Below are positions 25,816-34,200 of a DNA stretch of 64,000 nucleotides, in pieces. This stretch comes from a virus. The translations under genes were made by a program, and so were the position numbers. Under the pieces are notes generated by a model. It saw nothing but the letters and a program-made list of their open reading frames with translations, searched no databases and was not told the origin of the DNA. The first letter of the stretch is position 1. Each line of letters begins with the position of its first letter. The stretch is from IMG/VR virus record IMGVR_UViG_3300010403_000705, positions 1 through 64,000 of that record; one strand, written 5' to 3'.

Positions 25816-27414
25816 ATGAAATTTACCAAGATAATTGGAAAAATTAACGACAAATTAGTAACCCATGCAGAGGATAAACTTTCTCAAGTATTCCTAGAAT
25901 TGGGTACTAGATATAACAATGAGCATATAGGAACGGGTATGGGGGGAGATCCATTAATTTTTGGATTAATGTATCCAGTAGAACATGTGTGTACACTTAA
26001 TATCCCTACTGCTGCTACAGATGGTAAAAGATATTACTGGAATCCAAAATTCATAATCAAGCAATCTAGGATTGGATTACGTATTATTTGCGGACATGAA
26101 GCCTGGCACGCATTATATATGCATCCACAACGTAGGGGGTCTAGACTTCCCAAATTATGGAATATTGCAGTTGATTATATTGTTAATGGTACTGTAATGG
26201 AGGATTTTAGGGCTAGAAAGATGAACCCTTCAGAAATGTTTACTAAACATTTAGGAAAGTTCATGACATTAAAACAATATGCGGAAATGCTTAAAGATCC
26301 ATTTACTACAATGAAAGGATTTGAAGATTTAAATCCTACCGAACAAAATACTTCTGAACCAGAAGTGAAATTACCGGGACCATGTGAAGATCGCGAATTA
26401 ACTCCTGAAGAACAGAAAGCATTAGAGAATAAGGAAAAACTATCTAAATTTTATTATGCTGATCCTGATCTTGAAGAAGAGATGAAAAGTCCAGAAAAAA
26501 TTTACGATTTTCTTTATAATCTTTTGCCTAAATGCCCGAAATGTGGTAGTATTGGTATCTATAAATTACCTAATAAAGATAAACCAAAAGATGGTTCATC
26601 TAAAGAAAAAGATAAATCTGAAAAACATCAACATAATAATGATGGTTCACCTTGTGATTGTCCCAATCCTGAAAATGATTCGGGAGATCAAGGATGTTGT
26701 GGAGGTGGTGTTGATATTTTTGGTTTAGGTGGTACTGTAGACGATCATATGGATACCGAAGAGAGCCAAGAGAAATTAGCCAAGAGAATTTCTGATGCTA
26801 TGGAAGCTGCCAAAAAAATGGCTGGATATGTGCCTGCGGCTTTAGAAGATGAACTTGGTAAATTGACTGCTCCTAAAGTGACTTGGCAGGATATTATCAG
26901 AACTCGTTTATTAAAAGCAAGAGCTGGTAATGGAAGAAATGACTGGACTAAATTTAAAAGCCGACCAATGTTTAGCGGTGTATTAGTTCCTAAAAGAAGA
27001 AATTATTTTGCTCATTTTGGTTGTTTATTAGATACTAGTGGTTCTATGAGTAAAGATGATATGGCATTTGGGTTATCGCAACTATGCGCATTGGATGAGC
27101 GTTCAGAAGGAACAATCGTGCCAGCAGATGCCACGGTTTATTTTGATAAAGCCACTAAAATTAAAAAAGCTAATGCAGAAGAATTAAGTAAGGTAAAAGT
27201 AGTTGGAAGGGGTGGTACGTGTTTTTCATCCTTCTTTGATGATTATGAAAAAAATATAGGACATTGCGATTTTTTAATTATGATTACAGATGGTTATCTT
27301 CTCGATCAAGATATTGCAAATATGAAGAATCCAGGAATAGATGTAATATGGTTAGTAACAGCAGCATCTTCTTTTAAAGCTCCTTTTGGAAGAGTTTTTG
27401 ATCTTAGAGGTTAA
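25816..27414 (+). CDS. VWA-like protein with N-terminal metallopeptidase-like domain (DUF2201-type)
   Basis: 532 residues. N-terminal domain with HEAWH (94-98), an HExxH zinc motif as in DUF2201 putative metallopeptidases. The central charged region (about 240-300) contains CPKC, CDC and CC clusters and is probably partly disordered. The C-terminal VWA domain has the metal-ion site DTSGSMS (from Asp406) and ITDGYL. With the MoxR ATPase upstream this is a classic MoxR-VWA pair. Protease activity is possible but not proven by the motif alone. Confidence 0.88.
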   Translation: MKFTKIIGKINDKLVTHAEDKLSQVFLELGTRYNNEHIGTGMGGDPLIFGLMYPVEHVCTLNIPTAATDGKRYYWNPKFIIKQSRIGLRIICGHEAWHALYMHPQRRGSRLPKLWNIAVDYIVNGTVMEDFRARKMNPSEMFTKHLGKFMTLKQYAEMLKDPFTTMKGFEDLNPTEQNTSEPEVKLPGPCEDRELTPEEQKALENKEKLSKFYYADPDLEEEMKSPEKIYDFLYNLLPKCPKCGSIGIYKLPNKDKPKDGSSKEKDKSEKHQHNNDGSPCDCPNPENDSGDQGCCGGGVDIFGLGGTVDDHMDTEESQEKLAKRISDAMEAAKKMAGYVPAALEDELGKLTAPKVTWQDIIRTRLLKARAGNGRNDWTKFKSRPMFSGVLVPKRRNYFAHFGCLLDTSGSMSKDDMAFGLSQLCALDERSEGTIVPADATVYFDKATKIKKANAEELSKVKVVGRGGTCFSSFFDDYEKNIGHCDFLIMITDGYLLDQDIANMKNPGIDVIWLVTAASSFKAPFGRVFDLRG

Positions 27415-27426
27415 ATATAATGATTG

Positions 27427-27470
27427 CCTACCAATATTTGTATGTTTAGTTGCTTATACTTATTGGTAGG
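27427..27470. repeat. Inverted repeat in the intergenic gap after the VWA gene
   Basis: CCTACCAATA (27427-27436) and TATTGGTAGG (27461-27470) form a perfect 10-base stem with a 24-base loop; flanking A/T bases extend the pairing imperfectly. It may end transcription of the MoxR-VWA unit or protect the mRNA. The gap 27415-27616 holds nothing else I can name. Confidence 0.5.
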
Positions 27471-27616
27471 TAATTATATTTATTACACAACAAAAAAATA
27501 TCTAATAAAATAATTAGATACACAAAATGTGAAGAGATATTTTAAAATCTTTGTATTTAATAGAAATACCAAGAAACGAGAATATCTATTAAAAATGTAT
27601 AAAATATAGAGGAATA

Positions 27617-27961
27617 ATGATTTCATTTGAGTTCGAAACTAATAGTGAGGAAATAAATAATCAATTAATCTATAGTATTGGACCAATATCCAAGTTAGTT
27701 GATAAATTTGGTCAATTATTTGAAACCACAGTAAAAAATAAGATTGATACAATCGATCCACTTTCAAAAATAGAAATGATTTTTTTAGATAAAAATTATT
27801 TAATTATGACTACTGCGACTGTTTTAGCAAAAGAATTGATAATTAATCATCGTTGGGAAGTAATTGATAGGGCAATAGCACTTGCATGTAAAAATTATAA
27901 TTTAAATAAATATGACATTAAAAATGTAAAAATTATTATTCCACAATTAGGTGATTCGTGA
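27617..27961 (+). CDS. Hypothetical protein upstream of rIIA
   Basis: 114 residues behind GAGGAA. Alpha/beta, acidic, with a helix-rich second half. It overlaps the GTG start of the RIIA-like gene (GTGA), so it is probably co-translated with it. Family not recognised. Confidence 0.65.
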   Translation: MISFEFETNSEEINNQLIYSIGPISKLVDKFGQLFETTVKNKIDTIDPLSKIEMIFLDKNYLIMTTATVLAKELIINHRWEVIDRAIALACKNYNLNKYDIKNVKIIIPQLGDS

Positions 27962-30045
27962 AAATTAACGAGATTCGTCCTAATATTGAGAGTTCTGATG
28001 AATTAGATGAACAATTTTTCTCAATCCAAGATCAGGGAATGATTTTTGATATTTTGAGAAATAAAATGTATTCTAATCCCATATTAGCAATTTGTAGGGA
28101 AATAACTTGTAATGCTAGAGATGCTCATCGTGAAAACAAAATTAGCGATACACCTATTCATATTTATCTTCCTAACAATGTGGAACCTTTCTATAAAGTT
28201 AAGGATTTTGGACCTGGTATTAGTCCAGACAGGATGTCTAATATATTTATTAAATATACTGCAAGTACAAAACGTGATGATGATATACAGACAGGCGGAT
28301 TTGGGTTAGGTGCTAAAACTCCCTTTTCTTATAGTGATACATTTACTGTCATTACTATATTTAATGGTATTAAATATAATTATGTTTGTTTTATTGATGA
28401 GACGAAAGTAGGTAAACTAGCTCTTCTATCGGAAGAAAAAACTGACCAATGTAATGGGACAGAAATTGTGATCCCAGTTAAACAAACAGACTTTAGATTA
28501 TTTAGCGAATATACAGAACAAAGTACTCGTCATTGGAGTATTAAGCCGATTATAAAAGGTAACACTTTAAAATGGCAAGAGATTTGTAAAGTTATTGATG
28601 GCGATGATTGGTGTGTAGCAGTAGCCAATAACTGGCATCGTGGTATTAAATTAATAATAGATAGTATTGAATATCCTTTAGAATTAGAGGCATTAAAGAA
28701 ATATGCTGATATTAAATTAATTGATTCAATTAAAGGTAATTTATATTTATATTTCAATATTGGTGAACTGAGTCTTTCAGCCAGCCGTGAACAAGTTTAT
28801 TTGGATAAAATAACACAGGAAAAGATAAAACTTAAACTGACAAAAGTATCTAACGATATCAAACAAAAAATTGATACTAAGATAAATTCATTACCAAATT
28901 TATGGTTAGCCAATATTTATTACAATAAAGAATTGTTACAGTCTTTTAATTCTTTAAACTTTCTAGGTGATTTAAGATGGCAGGGTATATTATTAACTAG
29001 TCGATATATTACAGTAAATTGCCCAATTTTTAGGTTTAATAAAGGTAAATTCTCTAGACTTAATGGTAATGATCCGAACAAATTAACAAGATCATTGGCT
29101 CATTCTTTATCTTTTGAAGAAAATTCAATGTTATTTGTTAACGACTTACCATTAAAAGAACCTACCATACGTCATGTGAAAAAAGCATTTGATGACAATC
29201 CTGCTCTAACATCTGTTCAAGTAGTATGTCCAACACCAACTGTTAGCCTTTCTGAGTTAAATAAAACTTTTCATATAAATCATATGATGCCTGAAGTTTT
29301 ATCTTCTATTACAAAAACATCTGCTAGAAAATATACATCTTCTACTTCGCGACTAATTGTATTTAAACTTGATATAAGTTCTGGCTTTTTTCATCAAGTT
29401 AGTTATGCATCTATTTCAAATGATAATAAAAAGAAAATTTTATGTTTGTTAACAAAAGATACATCTCATCCTCTTGGGCGACAGGTATTACTAAATAATA
29501 AGAAAACTCTTTCATCATCATCTCTAAAAGCGCTCTCTAACAAATTTGATTCATATTCTTTCTATGGCATTGATGAATCTACTTCTTTTGATAGAGTAGA
29601 AGAGGATTTCGTGGATTTCAAAGATGTAAATGAGTTCATTGAAACAAATATTATATCGAATAATTCAATTAATTATCTTGAAATCAAATATGCTAATTCT
29701 TATACGTATCATTTAGACGATAAGTTATTACAGCACTATGATGCATTTAGTAAATTGATCGAGAATCACGATAGTATTTTTATGAGAAGATTAAATTTAC
29801 ATAATAAAATGAAAAATATGTGTAATAGTAATTTAGGATTATTAATGATTTATGAATCTATTCATGGGGAAATTTCAAAAAATGATTTACAAAAATTCAT
29901 TGTGGATAATCCTAATTTAGATTTAAATAAAATAAATAATTTATACGAGAGAAAATATCCTCTCTTATGTCAATTAAATGCTTATAATTATGCACAAATT
30001 ATAACTCCTATAGCGCAGTATGTAAATTTAATAGATAATACTTAA
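27958..30045 (+). CDS. rIIA: RIIA-like protein with GHKL ATPase domain
   Basis: 695 residues, close to T4 rIIA (725). The N-terminal GHKL nucleotide-binding domain shows REITCNARDAHRE (N box, Asn52), VKDFGPGIS (DxGxG) and GGFGLGAKTPF. The rest is poorly conserved, as in other RIIA proteins. In T4, RIIA and RIIB are membrane-associated and block the Rex exclusion system. Start is GTG within the previous stop; rIIB follows 7 bases later. Confidence 0.9.
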   Translation: MKINEIRPNIESSDELDEQFFSIQDQGMIFDILRNKMYSNPILAICREITCNARDAHRENKISDTPIHIYLPNNVEPFYKVKDFGPGISPDRMSNIFIKYTASTKRDDDIQTGGFGLGAKTPFSYSDTFTVITIFNGIKYNYVCFIDETKVGKLALLSEEKTDQCNGTEIVIPVKQTDFRLFSEYTEQSTRHWSIKPIIKGNTLKWQEICKVIDGDDWCVAVANNWHRGIKLIIDSIEYPLELEALKKYADIKLIDSIKGNLYLYFNIGELSLSASREQVYLDKITQEKIKLKLTKVSNDIKQKIDTKINSLPNLWLANIYYNKELLQSFNSLNFLGDLRWQGILLTSRYITVNCPIFRFNKGKFSRLNGNDPNKLTRSLAHSLSFEENSMLFVNDLPLKEPTIRHVKKAFDDNPALTSVQVVCPTPTVSLSELNKTFHINHMMPEVLSSITKTSARKYTSSTSRLIVFKLDISSGFFHQVSYASISNDNKKKILCLLTKDTSHPLGRQVLLNNKKTLSSSSLKALSNKFDSYSFYGIDESTSFDRVEEDFVDFKDVNEFIETNIISNNSINYLEIKYANSYTYHLDDKLLQHYDAFSKLIENHDSIFMRRLNLHNKMKNMCNSNLGLLMIYESIHGEISKNDLQKFIVDNPNLDLNKINNLYERKYPLLCQLNAYNYAQIITPIAQYVNLIDNT

Positions 30046-30052
30046 GGAAATC

Positions 30053-30913
30053 ATGTTAAAGAAAGTAAATTGGTTAATTACAGATTATAATATTACAGTT
30101 AATTACGAAGGACAGACACATATAGTTAATAGGCAAGATACACTGGCAGATCGTTTAATAGATGCTATTAAAAATGGAAAATTTGATGATATTCCATACT
30201 TAGTGTCAACGTCTAAAAGAATAAAAGATTTTTCATGTGGTAAATTTCAGGTTCTGGATGGTGAGATTTTTATAGAAGATTTTCGTGCCCCATCAGCATT
30301 GGGTCATAAAATATTACAGTTTGCTAATGAAGGACTTCCTTATGAACCTTTAATTAAATTTACAAAAAATTTACAGAATAATCCTTCGTTTAGAGCTGTT
30401 AATGAATTATATCAATTTTTGGAAAAAAATGATCATCCTATTACAGAAAATGGATGTTTCATTGCTTATAAAAGAGTGAACAAAAATTTTAAAGATATTT
30501 ATACAAGAACATTTGATAATTCAATTGGTAAAACTGTCAGTATGCCAAGAAATCAGGTGAACGAAGATCCAAATGTAACTTGCAGCTATGGCTTACATGT
30601 AGCAAATTGGGATTATGCGCACAATAGATATAGTCACGCTTCAGATGATATCATGTTAGAAGTAGAAGTTAACCCAGCCAATGTAGTGGCTGTACCTACA
30701 GATTATAATCAATCTAAAATAAGAGTTTCTGAATATAAAGTATTGGCTGTAGTTGATCAAGAGCATTCTTCAAATGTAGTTTTACGAATGGTCAATCATT
30801 CAAATACAAGTAATTTACCAGGTGATTTGGACACATGTGTTTGGTGTGAAGATGCTGAATGTTTTGGCGAATGCTTATGTGATGAATATCCTTGGGAGGA
30901 TGAGTTAGTATGA
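30053..30913 (+). CDS. rIIB: RIIB-like protein
   Basis: 286 residues, partner of RIIA by position and sequence. The N-terminal DTLADRLIDAIKNG, the central GHKILQFANEGLP and RAVNELYQFLEKND, then CFIAYKRVNKNFKDIY and SYGLHVANWDYA are typical of RIIB-like proteins of large phages. The C-terminus is acidic and Cys-rich (CVWCEDAECFGECLCDEYPW), an extra probable metal site. Overlaps purA by 4 bases. Confidence 0.88.
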   Translation: MLKKVNWLITDYNITVNYEGQTHIVNRQDTLADRLIDAIKNGKFDDIPYLVSTSKRIKDFSCGKFQVLDGEIFIEDFRAPSALGHKILQFANEGLPYEPLIKFTKNLQNNPSFRAVNELYQFLEKNDHPITENGCFIAYKRVNKNFKDIYTRTFDNSIGKTVSMPRNQVNEDPNVTCSYGLHVANWDYAHNRYSHASDDIMLEVEVNPANVVAVPTDYNQSKIRVSEYKVLAVVDQEHSSNVVLRMVNHSNTSNLPGDLDTCVWCEDAECFGECLCDEYPWEDELV

Positions 30914-32043
30914 ATATAGCAATTCTGGGTGCGGCATGGGGCGACGAAGGTAAGGGTCATATTACTCATAATTTTTCTAAAAATTATGATTGGGTAGTAC
31001 GATTTAATGGAGGCGCTAATGCTGGTCACACTATTTATCGAGATGATATCAAATATGTGCATAATTTACTACCATCATTTGATTGGCGATATTCACGACC
31101 TAAAGCATATCTGGGAAGTGGAATGGTAATTGATTTACAGCAATTAGTAATAGAAATATCTTTATTGTCTAAGTCCTCATCTCTATTTCCTCAAAGAGTA
31201 TACGTTGATCATGATGCTTTTGTGGTGTTACCTGAATATAAAGAAGAAGACAAATTATCCAATTCTCATATTGGATCAACCAATAAAGGAATTGGTCCAG
31301 CTTATAAATCAAAGATTGGTAGAACTGGTGTAAGAATTATAGATATTATTAATTCAAGTACTTCCAGTAAATATGCTTCTCAATTTAAGGCTCTAAACGA
31401 TCTACGTGATTTTGGTATCAATTTCGTCTCTCTTCTATCCATGAAATCACAATTAATAAATTCAGATATTTTATATGAAGGCGCTCAAGGTGTGATGTTA
31501 GATATTAACCATGGTATTTATCCTTATGTTAGCTGTAGTGAATCTACTGTGGCTGGAATTTATTCGGCTGGTTTTTATTTCGCCCCACCAAAAAAAGTAT
31601 ATGGTGTTGCTAAAACATACACTACTAAAGTAGGCGAAGGTCCATTTCCTACTGAAATATTTGGTGATGCTGCCGAAGACTTACGTAAGAGAGGTAATGA
31701 GTATGGTGCGGTAACTGGTAGACCAAGAAAAGTTGGTTGGATTGATTTGCCTGCTTTAAATTACGCATGCCAAAAAGGTGGTATCGATAGCTTAATATTA
31801 ACTAAATTTGATATTTTAGATGGTATGGATCGAATTAATATGTGTATAGCCTACGACAAACCTCCCATGTCTCCTATTGATTTTTTTGGTACAAAACCAC
31901 AATATATTTCAGTACCAGGATGGAAAAATACCAAGGACAAAAGTTATTTAGCTGAATTTATTAATATAGTTAAAAAATCTACAAATTGTCCGGTAGAATT
32001 TATTTCTTGTGGGACAAAGGAATCAGATATAATTAGATACTAA
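30910..32043 (+). CDS. purA: Adenylosuccinate synthetase
   Basis: 377 residues, shorter than the bacterial enzyme (about 430). GAAWGDEGKG with Asp12 and NAGHTI with His40 are the two catalytic residues; IGPAYKSKIGRTGVR, EGAQGVMLD, TKVGEGPFPTE and GAVTGRPRKVGW are family blocks. It converts IMP, aspartate and GTP to adenylosuccinate, raising the adenine supply. The intact Asp argues against the PurZ type that makes 2-aminoadenine. The AT-rich genome could explain a need for dATP. Confidence 0.93.
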   Translation: MNIAILGAAWGDEGKGHITHNFSKNYDWVVRFNGGANAGHTIYRDDIKYVHNLLPSFDWRYSRPKAYLGSGMVIDLQQLVIEISLLSKSSSLFPQRVYVDHDAFVVLPEYKEEDKLSNSHIGSTNKGIGPAYKSKIGRTGVRIIDIINSSTSSKYASQFKALNDLRDFGINFVSLLSMKSQLINSDILYEGAQGVMLDINHGIYPYVSCSESTVAGIYSAGFYFAPPKKVYGVAKTYTTKVGEGPFPTEIFGDAAEDLRKRGNEYGAVTGRPRKVGWIDLPALNYACQKGGIDSLILTKFDILDGMDRINMCIAYDKPPMSPIDFFGTKPQYISVPGWKNTKDKSYLAEFINIVKKSTNCPVEFISCGTKESDIIRY

Positions 32044-32119
32044 TATGATCACTAATTTTTTCTTTATCATTAGATATGTAAATTTACTTCGCTAAAAATA
32101 TTATAAGAGATTAAAAATT

Positions 32120-33271
32120 ATGAGACACCATGTTCTCGATACTATTGTGAAAAATAGTCCGCATATGAAATGGATTTCAGATCGAACCGTATTATTGGTG
32201 CGTCATGGATCGCATGCATATGGCACTAATACTATTTCTAGCGATGAAGATTTTAAAGGTATCGCCATTCCTACTAAAGAATACTTTTTTGGAACTACAA
32301 AACACTTTGAACAAGCAGAGCTAAAAGCTCCAGACCCAGATGCTGTAATCTATGATATAAGAAAATTCTTCTCATTAGCCTCAGAGTGTAATCCAAATAT
32401 CATTGAAGTGCTGCACACAGATGCTAGTGATCATTTTATTGTAGATCCTATAGGACAAGTAATTTTAGAACATAAGAATGATTTTTTGTCTAAAAAAATC
32501 AAATATACATTCTTGGGGTATTCGGTTGCTCAATTAAAAAGAATCAAAACCCATAGGAAATGGATTATATCACCACCAACTGTTATGCCTACTCGTGTTG
32601 CATTAGGATTACCAGAGCAGACTTTGATCCCACAAGATCAATTGATGGCGGCACAAGCCGAAATCCAAAAAGAATTGGACAGGTTTCAGTTTGATTTTTT
32701 GGATGATTTATCAGAATCGTCAAAGATAGAAATTCGTTCTATTATGGCAGAAATGCTGTCAGAATTAAAAATTACCACACAAGACCATTGGATGGCAGCA
32801 GCCAGAAAAATTGGATTGAGTGATAATTTTATACAAATTATGCAGAAAGAACGTGCTTATAGTTCTGCTAAAAAAGAATGGGATCAGTATCAAAATTGGA
32901 AGAAAACTCGCAATCCAGCCAGAGCTATTTTAGAAGAAAAATTCGGATACGATACTAAACATGCTTATCATTTAGTAAGATTAATTCGTATGTGCAGAGA
33001 AATTTTAACCACTGGAAAAGTTATCGTAAAAAGACCAGATTGGGAAGAGTTATTAGAAATACGCAATGGGGCTTGGACTTGTGATCAAGTAATAGAATTT
33101 GCTGAACAAGAAAAAAATTTACTTAATATATTATATATTCAATCTAATATTTTGCCTAAGTCTCCAGATAAAGATAAATTAGATCAATTGTGTATTCAAT
33201 TGGTAGACAAGTCTTTATCAAAATATTCTTGGTATAATGTGAAAAAGTATATTAACCGCTTAAACAGTTAA
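32120..33271 (+). CDS. RlaP-type nucleotidyltransferase (DNA polymerase beta superfamily)
   Basis: 383 residues. GSHAYGTNTISSDEDFKG is the nucleotidyltransferase motif GS.....SD.D, followed by IYDIRKFFSLASECNPNIIEVL, typical of the RNA-repair pathway polymerase-beta family (RlaP). Family members are often encoded near RNA ligases and end-healing enzymes. The C-terminal helical part matches the usual length. Probably adds nucleotides to RNA ends; fits the RNA-repair set at 37-45 kb. Confidence 0.88.
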   Translation: MRHHVLDTIVKNSPHMKWISDRTVLLVRHGSHAYGTNTISSDEDFKGIAIPTKEYFFGTTKHFEQAELKAPDPDAVIYDIRKFFSLASECNPNIIEVLHTDASDHFIVDPIGQVILEHKNDFLSKKIKYTFLGYSVAQLKRIKTHRKWIISPPTVMPTRVALGLPEQTLIPQDQLMAAQAEIQKELDRFQFDFLDDLSESSKIEIRSIMAEMLSELKITTQDHWMAAARKIGLSDNFIQIMQKERAYSSAKKEWDQYQNWKKTRNPARAILEEKFGYDTKHAYHLVRLIRMCREILTTGKVIVKRPDWEELLEIRNGAWTCDQVIEFAEQEKNLLNILYIQSNILPKSPDKDKLDQLCIQLVDKSLSKYSWYNVKKYINRLNS

Positions 33272-33284
33272 GAAAGATAAACAT

Positions 33285-33848
33285 ATGTCAAAACCATTTG
33301 ATTCTAAAGTATTAGTCATTGATGTAGAAAGTACATGCTGGGAACCACCTGAGTATCAACCACGAGATCAAATTTCAGAAATAATTGAAATTGGTATTGC
33401 AGTTGTAGATATTAAAACATTAGAAATATCAGATAATACTTCAATTTTAGTAAGACCTCAAAACTCTAAAATAAGCGACTTTTGTACCAAATTAACAACT
33501 CTTACTCAAGAACAAGTAGATCGGGGCGTTACTTTTCAAGAAGCTTGTTCAATATTAAGAAAAGATTATCATTCCGCTGATAGAACTTTTATTAGTTGGG
33601 GTGATTATGATAGGAAAATGTTTGAGAAGAATTGTAGAGACTACAATATTAAATATTTATTTGGTCCTAGACATCATAATTTAAAAAATGCATTTACTTT
33701 ACTACATGGGCTGGATCGTGAATTAGGTATGGATGTAGCACTTAAATTTTTGAACTTTAAGTTGGAAGGAACACATCATCGAGGTATAGATGATGCTAAA
33801 AATATTGCTGCTATATTTATTAGTACGTTAAAACAATTTAGAAGTTAA
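33285..33848 (+). CDS. DEDDh 3'-5' exonuclease, ERI1/Kapd-like
   Basis: 187 residues. ExoI motif VIDVESTCW, Exo II EIIEIGIAVVD and SWGDYDRKMF, Exo III HHRGIDDAKNIA give the D-E-D-D plus His set. The ESTCW form and the IIEIG sequence are those of ERI1-like RNA exonucleases, so RNA trimming is more likely than proofreading. It sits between RlaP and the second MoxR. Confidence 0.9.
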   Translation: MSKPFDSKVLVIDVESTCWEPPEYQPRDQISEIIEIGIAVVDIKTLEISDNTSILVRPQNSKISDFCTKLTTLTQEQVDRGVTFQEACSILRKDYHSADRTFISWGDYDRKMFEKNCRDYNIKYLFGPRHHNLKNAFTLLHGLDRELGMDVALKFLNFKLEGTHHRGIDDAKNIAAIFISTLKQFRS

Positions 33849-33918
33849 AACGGTATGTGTTATTACGAAACTTCTAAGTATGGTTGTGAGGCTAGTTTTT
33901 ATTTAAATAAAGGATTAT

Positions 33919-34143
33919 ATGGTTCATGGCGTTTATGTAAAAAGCAGACCTAAAGGTAAGTGGCACTTAGTAATACTTACTATGTCTCCAGAAGTAGCTT
34001 CAACCAATAAGAATGCAATTATGAGTCAGGCTAAGATAGAAGAAAATGATAAAATACAAGCATGTATCCAATCATTCGAGTCTTCTTTTTATATTCCAGA
34101 AGTACTATCTGAAGTAACAGAACAGAAACTAATGTATAATTAA
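33919..34143 (+). CDS. Small hypothetical protein
   Basis: 74 residues after AAAGGA. Basic N-terminus (VKSRPKGKWH) and acidic C-terminus; no Cys or membrane span. Precedes the intein-bearing MoxR gene. Function unknown. Confidence 0.6.
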   Translation: MVHGVYVKSRPKGKWHLVILTMSPEVASTNKNAIMSQAKIEENDKIQACIQSFESSFYIPEVLSEVTEQKLMYN

Positions 34144-34200
34144 AATTGCTTTTCCTGTAAATTTTATGTTATATAGTTTTATGTATATATTAAGGACCAG

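Noticed and set aside
30910-32043. PurZ-type synthetase for 2-aminoadenine DNA
   Set aside because: The catalytic Asp12 and His40 of normal PurA are present; PurZ types lack that Asp.
33854-33952. 32-codon frame before and overlapping 33919-34143
   Set aside because: Overlaps a better gene that has its own ribosome-binding site; no independent support.
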